From contig CAJUEL010000056.1 of assembly GCA_910585455.1 (NCBI GenBank), forward strand, positions 1 to 25,655: a DNA stretch of 25,655 nt, given 5' to 3'. The notes below the pieces were generated by a model. It was not told the origin of the DNA. It ran no database searches and was given only the letters and a program-made list of their open reading frames with translations. This DNA is from an uncultured Eisenbergiella sp. GTDB taxonomy: Bacteria; Bacillota; Clostridia; Lachnospirales; Lachnospiraceae. A program made the position numbers and the translations under genes. This document shows, in pieces, positions 13,904 to 22,211 of this stretch; within the stretch, counting starts at the first letter, position 1; every line of letters begins with the position of its first letter.

Positions 13904-14524
13904 ATGGCAAACGTATCTGTTTTTAATATGGAAGGCAAGGAAGTCGGCACGATTGAATTAAACGATGCGGTATTCGGTGTTGAGATTAACGAGCACCTGG
14001 TACACATGGCAGTTGTGCAGCAGCTTGCGAACAATCGCCAGGGAACACAGAAGGCGAAGACCCGTTCCGAAGTTTCCGGCGGCGGAAGAAAGCCCTGGAG
14101 ACAGAAGGGAACCGGTCATGCGAGACAGGGCTCCACGAGAGCGCCTCAGTGGACAGGAGGCGGCGTTGTATTCGCTCCCGTGCCGAGAGATTATTCCTTT
14201 AAGATCAACCGCAAGGAAAAGAGGGCGGCACTGAAATCGGCCCTGACGGACAAGGTTGCAAAGGGCAATCTGATCGTGGTTGACGAATTGAAATTTGACG
14301 AGATCAAAACAAAGAAATTTGTGCAGGTGATGAAGAACCTGAATGTGACGAACAGTCTGGTAGTCATGAACGAGAAGGATGATACCGTGATCCGCAGCGC
14401 GAACAATATTCCTGACGTGAAGATGGCGCTGCCCAACACCATCAACGTGTATGACGTGATGAAGGCTGGCAAGCTCGTCCTGACGAAGGACGCTGTCAAG
14501 ACGATTGAGGAGGTATATGCATAA
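13904..14524 (+). CDS. rplD: Ribosomal protein L4
   Basis: The 206-residue protein shows the long basic loop typical of L4 (RQGTQKAKTRSEVSGGG, then KPWRQKGTGHARQGSTRAPQ), which lines the exit tunnel and is the site of macrolide resistance changes in other species. L4 represses the S10 operon in Escherichia coli by binding its leader; the structured leader at 12466-12756 makes a similar role plausible here but is not shown. The start follows AAAGGAGG with long spacing. Its stop shares one base with the rplW start (14524). Confidence 0.97.
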   Translation: MANVSVFNMEGKEVGTIELNDAVFGVEINEHLVHMAVVQQLANNRQGTQKAKTRSEVSGGGRKPWRQKGTGHARQGSTRAPQWTGGGVVFAPVPRDYSFKINRKEKRAALKSALTDKVAKGNLIVVDELKFDEIKTKKFVQVMKNLNVTNSLVVMNEKDDTVIRSANNIPDVKMALPNTINVYDVMKAGKLVLTKDAVKTIEEVYA

Positions 14525-14823
14525 TGGCTGACATTAAATATTATGACGTTATCTTAAAGCCCGTTATCACAGAGAAGAGCATGGCAGGCATGGGCGAAAA
14601 GAAATATACCTTCCTGGTGAATCCGGAAGCGAACAAGAGCCAGATCAAGGAAGCTGTGGAAAAGATGTTTGAGGGCGCGAAGGTGAAGAAGGTCAACACC
14701 TTAAACGCTCCCGGCAAGAAGAAAAGACGCGGCATGACGGTTGGCAGGACGCCTGCGATTAAAAAGGCATATGTAACGCTGACAGAGGACAGCAAGGATA
14801 TCGAGCTGTTTGCAGGCCTTTAA
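14524..14823 (+). CDS. rplW: Ribosomal protein L23
   Basis: The 99-residue protein starts MADIKYYDVILKPVITEKSM, matching the family's ITEKS signature. It has KVKKVNTLNAPGKKKRRG and ends in the usual strand AYVTLTEDSKDIELF. L23 sits at the tunnel exit and docks trigger factor and the signal recognition particle. It overlaps the rplD stop by one base, so translation is probably coupled. The next gene is 52 nt downstream. Confidence 0.96.
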   Translation: MADIKYYDVILKPVITEKSMAGMGEKKYTFLVNPEANKSQIKEAVEKMFEGAKVKKVNTLNAPGKKKRRGMTVGRTPAIKKAYVTLTEDSKDIELFAGL

Positions 14824-14875
14824 TCTATGTACCGCAAAGTACGATAATAAACTATGAAGTAAAGGAGAAATCATC

Positions 14876-15718
14876 ATGGGAATTAAAAAATATAATCCCT
14901 ATACACCTTCCAGAAGAAATATGACTGGATCCGATTTTTCCGAGATCACAAAGAAGACTCCCGAAAAGAGCCTGTGTGTTTCTCTTAAGAAGAATTCCGG
15001 TCGTAACAATCAGGGCAAGATCACTGTCAGGCATCGCGGAGGCGGAAGCCGCAGACAGTACAGAATTATTGATTTCAAGAGAAATAAAGATGGCATTCCG
15101 GCAAACGTGCTGGGCATCGAATATGATCCCAACAGATCCGCCAACATCGCGCTGATCTGCTATGTGGACGGTCAGAAATCTTATATCCTCGCACCCGAAG
15201 GCATGCAGGTGGGCTGGAAGGTTATGAACGGTCCGGAAGCGGAAGTCAAGGTTGGCAACTGCCTGCCGTTGTCCGAGATTCCTGTCGGTACGCAGGTACA
15301 CAACATTGAGCTGCATCCCGGCAAGGGCGGGCAGATGGTCCGTTCCGCAGGAAACAGCGCACAGCTGATGGCGAAGGAAGGCAAATATGCGACGCTGCGT
15401 CTTCCCTCCGGCGAAATGAGAATGGTTCCCTTGAATTGCCGCGCTACGATCGGTGTCGTAGGAAACGGAGATCACAACCTGATCAACATCGGTAAAGCAG
15501 GCCGTAAGCGCCATATGGGCATCCGTCCTACTGTCCGCGGTTCCGTCATGAACCCGAATGACCATCCGCACGGTGGTGGTGAAGGTAAGACCGGTATCGG
15601 CCGTCCTGGTCCGAGCACTCCCTGGGGCAAACCGGCGCTCGGCTTAAAGACGCGTAAGGCGAAGAAGGCTTCCAACAAGCTGATCGTGAGAAGAAGAGAT
15701 GGTAGGGCTATCAAATAA
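14876..15718 (+). CDS. rplB: Ribosomal protein L2
   Basis: The 280-residue protein starts MGIKKYNPYTPSRRNMTGSD. It contains RHRGGGSRRQYR, AGRKRHMGIRPTVRGSVMNP and NDHPHGGGEGKTGIG, whose His is close to the peptidyl transferase centre in known ribosomes. It is normal length. AAAGGAG precedes the ATG. L2 is required for subunit joining. Its stop is 20 nt before rpsS. Confidence 0.98.
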   Translation: MGIKKYNPYTPSRRNMTGSDFSEITKKTPEKSLCVSLKKNSGRNNQGKITVRHRGGGSRRQYRIIDFKRNKDGIPANVLGIEYDPNRSANIALICYVDGQKSYILAPEGMQVGWKVMNGPEAEVKVGNCLPLSEIPVGTQVHNIELHPGKGGQMVRSAGNSAQLMAKEGKYATLRLPSGEMRMVPLNCRATIGVVGNGDHNLINIGKAGRKRHMGIRPTVRGSVMNPNDHPHGGGEGKTGIGRPGPSTPWGKPALGLKTRKAKKASNKLIVRRRDGRAIK

Positions 15719-15738
15719 TTTCCAGGAGGAGAAAAGTA

Positions 15739-16020
15739 ATGGCAAGATCACTGAAAAAAGGACCGTTCGCAGATGCCAGCCTGTTAAAAAAAGTTGACGC
15801 TTTGAACGCTTCCGGACAGAAACAGGTTATCAAGACCTGGTCCCGTCGTTCTACAATTTTCCCGTCCTTTGTTGGACACACATTTGCAGTTCATGACGGC
15901 CGCAAGCATGTTCCGGTATATGTAACTGAAGACATGGTTGGACATAAGCTCGGTGAATTCGTGGCGACCAGGACCTACAGAGGTCATGGCAAGGACGAGA
16001 AGAAGTCCAAGGTCAGATAA
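15739..16020 (+). CDS. rpsS: Ribosomal protein S19
   Basis: The 93-residue protein begins MARSLKKGPFADASLLKKVD. It carries TWSRRSTIFPSFVGHTFAVHDGR and VTEDMVGHKLGEF, all family signatures. S19 lies in the 30S head and contacts the A-site tRNA region. An AGGAGG with good spacing precedes the start, and rplV begins 19 nt after the stop. Confidence 0.98.
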   Translation: MARSLKKGPFADASLLKKVDALNASGQKQVIKTWSRRSTIFPSFVGHTFAVHDGRKHVPVYVTEDMVGHKLGEFVATRTYRGHGKDEKKSKVR

Positions 16021-16039
16021 TTGAAAGGAGGTTTTCATC

Positions 16040-16429
16040 ATGGCAAGAGGACATAGATCCCAGATAAAGAGAGAAAGAAATGCGAATAAAGATACAAGAC
16101 CTTCTGCAAAATTATCTTACGCCAGAGTGTCTGTAACGAAAGCATGTTTTGTACTGGATGCCATCAGGGGTAAGGATCTCGATACCGCGCTGGCTATCGT
16201 AACCTACAATCCCAGATATGCTTCCAGCCTTGTGAAGAAGCTGCTGGAATCCGCAGCCGCTAACGCAGAGAACAACAACGGTATGAACAGAGATAATCTG
16301 TACGTTGCCGAGTGCTATGCGAACAAGGGACCTACAATGAAGAGAGTCAAACCGAGAGCACAGGGCAGGGCTTACAGGATCGAGAAGAGAATGAGCCACA
16401 TCACCGTAGTGCTTGATGAAAGAAAGTAG
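16040..16429 (+). CDS. rplV: Ribosomal protein L22
   Basis: The 129-residue protein has AKLSYARVSVTKACFVLDAIRG, then LVKKLLESAAANAENN. The C-terminal tunnel hairpin, with PTMKRVKPRAQGRAYRIEKRMSHITVVL, is complete. L22 lines the exit tunnel with L4. The start is preceded by GAAAGGAGG. The TAG stop runs into the ribosome binding site of rpsC (TAGGAGGA), so termination and re-initiation are tightly linked. Confidence 0.97.
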   Translation: MARGHRSQIKRERNANKDTRPSAKLSYARVSVTKACFVLDAIRGKDLDTALAIVTYNPRYASSLVKKLLESAAANAENNNGMNRDNLYVAECYANKGPTMKRVKPRAQGRAYRIEKRMSHITVVLDERK

Positions 16430-16440
16430 GAGGAAGGATA

Positions 16441-17097
16441 ATGGGACAGAAAGTTAATCCTCATGGTTTGAGAGTCGGTATTATTAAGGACTGGGATTCC
16501 AAATGGTATGCAGAGTCTGAATATGCGGACTTCTTAGTAGAAGACTACAACATCAGGAAATTTTTAAAGAAAAAGTTATACGCTGCGGGTGTTTCCAGAA
16601 TCGAGATCGAGCGCGCATCCGACAGAGTGAAGGTGATCATCTACACTGCCAAGCCCGGCGTTGTGATCGGCAAAGGCGGTGCGGAAATCGAAGTGACCAA
16701 GAAGGAACTTTCCAAACTGACTGATAAGAAGGTTTTGGTTGACATTAAGGAAATCAAGAGACCCGACAGGGATGCTCAGCTTGTTGCGGAGAACATCGCG
16801 CAGCAGCTTGAGAACCGTATTGCATTCAGACGGGCGATGAAATCCTGCATCGGCAGAACGATGAAATCCGGCGCGCTCGGCATTAAGACCGCATGTTCCG
16901 GACGCCTGGGCGGCGCTGATATTGCCCGTACGGAATTCTACAGCGAAGGCACTATCCCGCTTCAGACATTGAGAGCAGACATCGATTATGGTTTCGCAGA
17001 AGCAGATACTACCTACGGCAAGGTTGGCGTCAAGGTGTGGATCTACAAGGGCGAAGTACTTCCTGCAAAAGGAAATAAGGAAGGGAGCGATAAATAA
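16441..17097 (+). CDS. rpsC: Ribosomal protein S3
   Basis: The 218-residue protein begins MGQKVNPHGLRVGIIKDWDS. It contains a KH-type RNA-binding region with the GxxG loop in VVIGKGGAEIEV, then the C-terminal GRLGGADIARTEFYSEG segment. S3 forms part of the mRNA entry channel and of its helicase activity. Its TAA shares one base with the rplP ATG (17097). It is normal length, and nothing is missing. Confidence 0.98.
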   Translation: MGQKVNPHGLRVGIIKDWDSKWYAESEYADFLVEDYNIRKFLKKKLYAAGVSRIEIERASDRVKVIIYTAKPGVVIGKGGAEIEVTKKELSKLTDKKVLVDIKEIKRPDRDAQLVAENIAQQLENRIAFRRAMKSCIGRTMKSGALGIKTACSGRLGGADIARTEFYSEGTIPLQTLRADIDYGFAEADTTYGKVGVKVWIYKGEVLPAKGNKEGSDK

Positions 17098-17534
17098 TGT
17101 TAATGCCGAAAAGAGTAAAGCGTCGTAAACAGTTCCGCGGTTCCATGGCGGGCAAGGCAACGCGTGGTAATAAGATCACCTACGGTGAATATGGTCTGGT
17201 GGCTTTAGAGCCCTGCTGGATCAAATCCAATCAGATTGAAGCAGCACGTATCGCGCTGACACGTTATACCAAACGTACCGGTCAGGTCTGGATCAAGATT
17301 TTCCCTGACAAGCCGGTGACGACGAAGCCCGCTGAAACGCGTATGGGTTCCGGAAAAGGTACTCTTGAATACTGGGTAGCGGTTGTGAAACCGGGACGTG
17401 TCATGTTTGAAATCGCGGGTGTTCCCGAGGAATCCGCAAAAGAAGCATTACGTCTCGCGATGCATAAGCTTCCCTGCAAGTGCAAAATTGTTTCGAAAGC
17501 AGATTTGGAAGGCGGTGTAGCAAATGAAGTCTAA
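17097..17534 (+). CDS. rplP: Ribosomal protein L16
   Basis: The 145-residue protein starts MLMPKRVKRRKQFRGSMAGK. It carries ALEPCWIKSNQIEAARIALTR, KPAETRMGSGKG and a C-terminal KLPCKCKIV. L16 contacts the A-site tRNA and helps 50S maturation. A second in-frame ATG lies two codons later, but the MLMPKR start is usual for the family. The last 11 nt overlap rpmC. Confidence 0.98.
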   Translation: MLMPKRVKRRKQFRGSMAGKATRGNKITYGEYGLVALEPCWIKSNQIEAARIALTRYTKRTGQVWIKIFPDKPVTTKPAETRMGSGKGTLEYWVAVVKPGRVMFEIAGVPEESAKEALRLAMHKLPCKCKIVSKADLEGGVANEV

Positions 17535-17733
17535 TAAATATGTGGAAGAGTTAAAGAACAAGTCGGCTGTAGACTTACAACAGGAGTTAGTAGCTGCAAA
17601 AAAGGAACTTTTCAACCTGAGATTCCAGAATGCAACAAACCAGCTTGAAAATACTGCCAGAATCAGGGAAGTGAGAAAGAACATTGCCAGAATTCAGACA
17701 GTCATGACCCAGAAAGCCAAAGTTGCTGAATAA
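17524..17733 (+). CDS. rpmC: Ribosomal protein L29
   Basis: The 69-residue protein is a two-helix hairpin. It starts MKSNKYVEELKNKSAVDLQQ and has the LFNLRFQNATNQLENTARIR core that defines the family. L29 sits near the tunnel exit beside L23. The start lies 11 nt inside rplP, a typical coupled arrangement. rpsQ follows after 30 nt. Confidence 0.96.
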   Translation: MKSNKYVEELKNKSAVDLQQELVAAKKELFNLRFQNATNQLENTARIREVRKNIARIQTVMTQKAKVAE

Positions 17734-17763
17734 ATTGGTCCGTCCAGAAAGGAGTAAACTGAC

Positions 17764-18018
17764 GTGGAACGTAATTTAAGAAAAACACGTACTGGTAAAG
17801 TCGTTAGCAATAAAATGGATAAAACAATCGTTGTTGCAATTGAAAATCACGTAAAGCATCCTCTTTACAAGAAGATCGTGAAAGAGACCTACAAGTTAAA
17901 GGCTCACGACGAGAACAACGACTGCAACATTGGCGACACAGTAAAGGTTATGGAAACAAGGCCCCTGTCCAAGGATAAGAGATGGAGACTTGTGGAAATC
18001 ATTGAGAGAGCTAAATAA
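17764..18018 (+). CDS. rpsQ: Ribosomal protein S17
   Basis: The 84-residue protein is an OB-fold, with MERNLRKTRTGKVVSNKMDK at the start, VENHVKHPLYKK-like sequence (here IENHVKHPLYKK) and GDTVKVMETRPLSKDKRWRL. The start codon is GTG, preceded by AAAGGAG. S17 is a primary 16S rRNA binder in 30S assembly. Confidence 0.97.
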   Translation: MERNLRKTRTGKVVSNKMDKTIVVAIENHVKHPLYKKIVKETYKLKAHDENNDCNIGDTVKVMETRPLSKDKRWRLVEIIERAK

Positions 18019-18054
18019 GAAACGGCAATCATTTAAGTTGGAAGGAGAATTATC

Positions 18055-18423
18055 ATGATTCAACAGGAAACAAGACTGAAAGTTGCCGATAACACAGGTG
18101 CAAAGGAGATTCTGTGCATCAGAGTTATGGGTGGCTCTACCAGAAGATATGCAAATGTCGGCGATATCATCGTTGCCAGTGTCAAAGATGCAACACCCGG
18201 TGGGGTTGTAAAGAAAGGCGATGTTGTGAAGGCCGTAGTCGTGCGTTCCGTAAAAGGCGTTCGCCGCAAAGACGGTTCTTATATCAAATTTGATGAAAAT
18301 GCTGCTGTTATCATCAAGGATGATAAGACCCCCAAGGGAACCCGTATCTTTGGACCAGTAGCGCGTGAGCTTCGTGACAAGCAGTTTATGAAGATTGCTT
18401 CTCTGGCTCCGGAAGTATTATAG
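18055..18423 (+). CDS. rplN: Ribosomal protein L14
   Basis: The 122-residue protein is standard length. It has MIQQETRLKVADNTGAKEIL, GGSTRRYANVGDIIVASVKDA and the C-terminal GPVARELRDKQFMKIASLAPEVL. L14 forms an intersubunit bridge and is the docking site of the RsfS silencing factor in other species. Its TAG stop is embedded in the AGGAGG of rplX. Confidence 0.98.
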   Translation: MIQQETRLKVADNTGAKEILCIRVMGGSTRRYANVGDIIVASVKDATPGGVVKKGDVVKAVVVRSVKGVRRKDGSYIKFDENAAVIIKDDKTPKGTRIFGPVARELRDKQFMKIASLAPEVL

Positions 18424-18434
18424 GAGGTGCCCAA

Positions 18435-18746
18435 ATGTCTACCATGAAAATCAAAAAGGGCGATACCGTTAAGGTGATCGCCGGCAAAGATAAAGACAAA
18501 GAAGGAAAAGTGACCGCTGTTGACAGAAAGAGCGGCAGAGTTACCGTAGAAAAGGTCAACGTTATCACGAAACATACCAAACCTTCTGCAGCGAACCAGA
18601 ATGGCGGAATCATCCAGGTGGAAGCGCCGATCGATGCTTCCAATGTCATGTATGTCCACAAGGGAAAAGCGACACGTGTTGGCTTCAAGGTGGAAAACGG
18701 CAAAAAAGTTCGTTTCGCAAAATCTACCGGCGAAGTGATTGACTGA
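18435..18746 (+). CDS. rplX: Ribosomal protein L24
   Basis: The 103-residue protein carries a KOW motif near its start (KKGDTVKVIAGKDKDKEGKV), then VEKVNVITKHTKPSAANQNGGI and the family's EAPIDASNVM. L24 starts 50S assembly by binding 23S rRNA. The AGGAGG site overlaps the rplN stop. rplE starts 23 nt downstream. Confidence 0.97.
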   Translation: MSTMKIKKGDTVKVIAGKDKDKEGKVTAVDRKSGRVTVEKVNVITKHTKPSAANQNGGIIQVEAPIDASNVMYVHKGKATRVGFKVENGKKVRFAKSTGEVID

Positions 18747-18769
18747 GTTTAAGAAAGGAGGCTAATAAC

Positions 18770-19309
18770 GTGAGCAGACTGAAAAGCATGTATAATGACG
18801 AGATCGTAGCTGCTATGATCAAGAAATTTGGTTATAAAAATGTGATGGAAGTTCCGAAGCTTGACAAGATCGTCATCAACATGGGTGTTGGTGAAGCGAA
18901 GGAAAATGCCAAGATTCTGGATTCCGCTGTAAAGGATCTGGAGATCATTGCAGGACAGAAAGCCGTTCTTACGAAGGCAAAAAACTCCGTCGCGAATTTC
19001 AAAATCCGTGAAGGAATGGCAATCGGATGCAAAACCACGCTTCGTGGCGAGAAGATGTATGACTTCATGGATCGTCTGGTAAACCTTGCATTACCCCGCG
19101 TGCGTGACTTCCGCGGTGTGAGCGCCGATTCCTTTGATGGCAGGGGCAATTACGCACTGGGCATCAAGGAACAGCTCATCTTCCCCGAAATCGAATACGA
19201 TAAGGTGGATAAGGTGAGAGGTATGGATGTTATTATTGTCACAACGGCGAAAACAGACGAAGAGGCGCGCGAATTACTGAGATTGTTCGGTATGCCTTTT
19301 GCAAAGTAA
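18770..19309 (+). CDS. rplE: Ribosomal protein L5
   Basis: The 179-residue protein begins at a GTG after AAAGGAGG. It carries VMEVPKLDKIVINMGVGEA, GQKAVLTKAKNSVANFKIREG and PRVRDFRGVSADSFDGRGNY, all L5 signatures. L5 binds 5S rRNA and contacts the P-site tRNA. It is normal length and complete. Confidence 0.98.
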   Translation: MSRLKSMYNDEIVAAMIKKFGYKNVMEVPKLDKIVINMGVGEAKENAKILDSAVKDLEIIAGQKAVLTKAKNSVANFKIREGMAIGCKTTLRGEKMYDFMDRLVNLALPRVRDFRGVSADSFDGRGNYALGIKEQLIFPEIEYDKVDKVRGMDVIIVTTAKTDEEARELLRLFGMPFAK

Positions 19310-19328
19310 GAAGGAGGGAAATTGATTC

Positions 19329-19514
19329 ATGGCTAAAACAGCAATGAAGATTAAACAGCAGCGTAACCCGAAATTCTCCACAAGGGAATACACACGTTGT
19401 AGAATTTGCGGCCGTCCCCATTCCGTGCTGAGAAAATACGGAATTTGCAGAATTTGCTTCCGGGAGCTGGCATATAAAGGGCAGATCCCCGGCGTGAAGA
19501 AGGCTAGTTGGTAA
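19329..19514 (+). CDS. rpsN: Ribosomal protein S14, zinc-binding type Z
   Basis: The 61-residue protein is the short form of S14. Four cysteines (24, 27, 40, 43 in CRIC-GRPH and CRIC-FREL) bind one zinc ion. The longer zinc-free paralogue used under zinc starvation by some Firmicutes is not in this window. The start follows GAAGGAGGG. It supports a Firmicutes-type spc operon. Confidence 0.98.
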   Translation: MAKTAMKIKQQRNPKFSTREYTRCRICGRPHSVLRKYGICRICFRELAYKGQIPGVKKASW

Positions 19515-19531
19515 GAAGGAGGGTAATCACA

Positions 19532-19933
19532 ATGACTATGAGCGATCCTATTGCAGATATGCTTACAAGAATCCGTAATGCAAATACTGCAAAACATGAT
19601 ACGGTAGATGTACCTGCATCCAAAATGAAACTGGCTATCGCACAGATCCTGATGGACGAGGGCTATATCAAGAAATATGATGTGCTGGATGAGGGTTCCT
19701 TTAAGACGATCCATATCACCTTAAAGTACGGCGAAAGCAAGAATGATAAGGTGATCGCAGGCATCAAGAGAATTTCCAAGCCCGGTCTTCGCGTGTATGC
19801 AGGCAAGGAAGAGCTGCCCAGAGTTCTCGGCGGTCTGGGAATTGCCATCATTTCCACAAACCAGGGCGTTATCACCGATAAGAAGGCGAGAGAGCTGCAG
19901 GTTGGCGGCGAAGTGTTGGCTTACGTCTGGTAA
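19532..19933 (+). CDS. rpsH: Ribosomal protein S8
   Basis: The 133-residue protein starts MTMSDPIADMLTRIRNAN. It has KPGLRVYAGKEELPRVLGGL and ends GGEVLAYVW, as usual for S8. The ATG at 19532 is chosen because AAGGAGGG lies 9 nt upstream; the frame is open 24 nt further, but that stretch overlaps the rpsN end and has no site. S8 is a primary 16S rRNA binder and represses the spc operon in Escherichia coli. The following gap of 154 nt is much larger than any other in the spc part and holds a hairpin element. Confidence 0.97.
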   Translation: MTMSDPIADMLTRIRNANTAKHDTVDVPASKMKLAIAQILMDEGYIKKYDVLDEGSFKTIHITLKYGESKNDKVIAGIKRISKPGLRVYAGKEELPRVLGGLGIAIISTNQGVITDKKARELQVGGEVLAYVW

Positions 19934-19962
19934 CACGGGAAAGAGAATTTTTAAGGCGTCAA

Positions 19963-20022
19963 CGACGAAATGTTTTTCTAAGGCGTCGAAGGACGCCGCC
20001 TAAGAAAAACTATATTTCGTCG
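19963..20022. repeat. Inserted hairpin between rpsH and rplF
   Basis: CGACGAAAT (19963-19971) pairs with ATTTCGTCG (20014-20022). The helix continues through GTTTTTCT with AGAAAAAC, and ends in GGCGTC/GACGCC (19982-19987 with 19992-19997), with a GAAG tip and two small bulges. AAGGCGTC is also repeated at 19953-19960. A second small hairpin, AATGC/GCATT, with a run of T follows (20028-20045) and could act as a weak terminator. The element lies within an otherwise tight operon, so it may be a small palindromic insertion or an RNA processing site. Confidence 0.7.
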
Positions 20023-20087
20023 GAAAGAATGCATCCGCATTTTTTCGGGCTATGAAACTGATAACATTGTTTAATGGAGGTACGGGC

Positions 20088-20630
20088 ATGTCACGTATTG
20101 GAAGAATGCCAATCGCGGTCCCTGCGGGTGTCACCGTGGAGATTGCAGAAAATAATAAGGTGACTGTAAAAGGTCCTAAAGGAACACTGGAAAGAGTGCT
20201 TCCTTCTGAGATGGAAATTAAAATGGAAGACGGTCATGTAATTGTTACAAGACCGAATGACTTAAAGAAAATGAAGTCCCTGCACGGTCTGACCAGAACG
20301 CTGATCAACAACATGGTTGTGGGTGTGACAAACGGCTACGAGAAGAAGCTTGAGGTCAACGGCGTAGGCTACAGAGCGGCAAAGGCAGGCAAAAAGCTGA
20401 CATTATCCTTAGGTTATTCCCATCCGGTTGAGATGGAGGATCCGGAAGGCATCGAGACGGTGCTGGAAGGTCAGAACATCATCATCGTAAAGGGCATCGA
20501 CAAAGAAAAGGTCGGACAGTTCGCAGCTGAGATCAGAGACAAGAGAAGACCGGAGCCTTATAAGGGCAAGGGTATCAAGTATGCTGACGAAGTGATCAGA
20601 CGCAAAGTCGGCAAGACTGGTAAGAAATAA
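20088..20630 (+). CDS. rplF: Ribosomal protein L6
   Basis: The 180-residue protein begins MSRIGRMPIAVPAGVTV. It has the duplicated L6 fold, including NNMVVGVTNGYEKKLEVNGV and the C-terminal PEPYKGKGIKYADE. The ATG at 20088 follows ATGGAGG; an in-frame ATG at 20052 would add 12 residues not seen in the family. L6 is close to the factor-binding region of the 50S subunit. Confidence 0.97.
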   Translation: MSRIGRMPIAVPAGVTVEIAENNKVTVKGPKGTLERVLPSEMEIKMEDGHVIVTRPNDLKKMKSLHGLTRTLINNMVVGVTNGYEKKLEVNGVGYRAAKAGKKLTLSLGYSHPVEMEDPEGIETVLEGQNIIIVKGIDKEKVGQFAAEIRDKRRPEPYKGKGIKYADEVIRRKVGKTGKK

Positions 20631-20650
20631 CGGATAAGGAGAGTGTAAAA

Positions 20651-21019
20651 ATGGTTAGTAAGAAATCAAGACAGATCGTTCGTGAGAAAAAGCACAGAAG
20701 AATGCGTCACCATTTGGCGGGCACATCCGAAAGACCGCGTCTGGCCGTATTCAGAAGCAATAATCATATGTATGCTCAAATTATTGACGATACCGTTGGC
20801 AATACCCTGGTTGCAGCATCTACTGTAGAGAAGGATGTGAAGGCAAATCTGGAGAAAACCAATGATGTTGAAGCGGCAGCATATCTGGGAACCGTAATTG
20901 CAAAACGCGCTCTGGAAAAGGGAATCACGACGGTTGTTTATGACCGCGGCGGTTATATTTATCAGGGTAAAGTTGCAGCTTTAGCCGAGGCAGCAAGAGA
21001 AGCTGGCCTGACATTCTAA
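20651..21019 (+). CDS. rplR: Ribosomal protein L18
   Basis: The 122-residue protein has RRMRHHLAGTSERPRLAVFR, the NNHMYAQIIDD strand, and the C-terminal YDRGGYIYQGKVAALAEAAR. L18 binds 5S rRNA with L5. The start is preceded by AAGGAGAG. It is complete and normal length. Confidence 0.98.
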   Translation: MVSKKSRQIVREKKHRRMRHHLAGTSERPRLAVFRSNNHMYAQIIDDTVGNTLVAASTVEKDVKANLEKTNDVEAAAYLGTVIAKRALEKGITTVVYDRGGYIYQGKVAALAEAAREAGLTF

Positions 21020-21037
21020 GAAGGGAGAACACATCAG

Positions 21038-21547
21038 ATGAGAAGAACAATTATCGATACAACCAATCTGGAATTGACAGAAAAAGTTGTTTCCATCAAA
21101 CGTGTTACCAAGGTTGTAAAGGGCGGCCGCAACATGCGTTTCACAGCTTTAGTGGTAGTTGGCGACAGCAACGGGCACGTTGGCGTCGGCCTGGGGAAAT
21201 CCACTGAAATTCCGGAAGCAATCCGCAAGGGTAAGGAGGATGCCGCAAAGCATCTGATCACTGTTGCGCTGGATGAGAACAGTTCCATCACCCATGATTT
21301 CCTTGGCAAATATGGCGCTGCTACCGTGCTGCTTAAGAAAGCTCCCGATGGTACCGGTATCATCGCCGGTGGTCCTGCGCGTACAGTCTGCGAGCTGGCA
21401 GGCATCAAGAATATCCGTACGAAGGCGCTCGGTTCTACCAATAAGCAAAATGTCGTACTGGCAACCATCCAGGGCCTGAGTCAGATCAAGACCCCTGAGG
21501 AAATTGCTGCGAAGCGTGGGAAATCTGTAGCGGAGATCATGGCATAA
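21038..21547 (+). CDS. rpsE: Ribosomal protein S5
   Basis: The 169-residue protein contains EKVVSIKRVTKVVKGGRNM, VVGDSNGHVGVGLGKSTEIP and the C-terminal KNIRTKALGSTNKQNVVLAT. S5 lines the mRNA entry channel and affects decoding accuracy; spectinomycin resistance maps to its N-terminal loop in other species. GGGAG precedes the start at moderate distance. Confidence 0.98.
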   Translation: MRRTIIDTTNLELTEKVVSIKRVTKVVKGGRNMRFTALVVVGDSNGHVGVGLGKSTEIPEAIRKGKEDAAKHLITVALDENSSITHDFLGKYGAATVLLKKAPDGTGIIAGGPARTVCELAGIKNIRTKALGSTNKQNVVLATIQGLSQIKTPEEIAAKRGKSVAEIMA

Positions 21548-21565
21548 GGACGGGAGGAGAAGAAA

Positions 21566-21751
21566 ATGGAAGAAAAGAAATTAAAGATTACTTTAGTAAA
21601 ATCCCCCATCGGCGCCGTGCCGAAGAACAGGGCAACCATAGTGGCCATGGGTCTGACAAAGATGCACAAGACAGTTATCATGCCTGATAACGCTTCTACA
21701 AGAGGGATGATCCGGAAGGTTGGATACATGCTGAAAGTAGAAGAGGCTTAA
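21566..21751 (+). CDS. rpmD: Ribosomal protein L30
   Basis: The 61-residue protein has KITLVKSPIGAVPKNRATIV, GLTKMHKTVIMPDN and RGMIRKVGYMLKVEE, the compact L30 fold. The GGGAGGAG site sits close before the ATG. rplO starts 19 nt after its stop. Confidence 0.97.
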   Translation: MEEKKLKITLVKSPIGAVPKNRATIVAMGLTKMHKTVIMPDNASTRGMIRKVGYMLKVEEA

Positions 21752-21770
21752 GCGAAGGAGGTATCAGGAA

Positions 21771-22211
21771 ATGGAATTATATAATTTACGGCCTGCCGAT
21801 GGTTCCAAACAGGGCGATAAATTCAGAAGAGGCCGCGGACATGGTTCGGGCAACGGAAAGACGGCCGGTAAGGGACACAAGGGACAGAAAGCGCGTTCCG
21901 GCGCACCCAGACCCGGTTTTGAAGGCGGTCAGATGCCTTTATACAGACGAATTCCCAAGAGAGGCTTCACATGCAGAAACTCCAAAGAAATCGTCGGGAT
22001 TAATGTAAGCGCACTTGAAGTATTTGATAACGGCGAGACGGTAACTGTAGAGAGCCTGATCGAAAGAGGGATCGTGAAAAATCCCAGAGATGGCGTAAAA
22101 ATTCTTGGAAACGGAGAATTTACCAAAAAGCTCGATGTGAAGGCAAATGCATTCAGTGAATCAGCAAAAGCAAGAATCGAGGAGCTTGGTGGAACTGCTG
22201 AGGTGATGTAA
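21771..22211 (+). CDS. rplO: Ribosomal protein L15
   Basis: The 146-residue protein starts MELYNLRPADGSKQGDKFRR. It has the glycine-rich basic tail GRGHGSGNGKTAGKGHKGQ and PRPGFEGGQMPLYRRIPKRG, all L15 signatures. L15 is a late 50S assembly protein. AAGGAGG precedes the start. Its TAA is directly followed by the secY ATG. Confidence 0.98.
   Translation: MELYNLRPADGSKQGDKFRRGRGHGSGNGKTAGKGHKGQKARSGAPRPGFEGGQMPLYRRIPKRGFTCRNSKEIVGINVSALEVFDNGETVTVESLIERGIVKNPRDGVKILGNGEFTKKLDVKANAFSESAKARIEELGGTAEVM

Noticed and set aside
14852..15571. Minus-strand open frame of 239 codons opposite rplB
   Set aside because: Antisense to a highly conserved ribosomal gene; its openness follows from codon bias.
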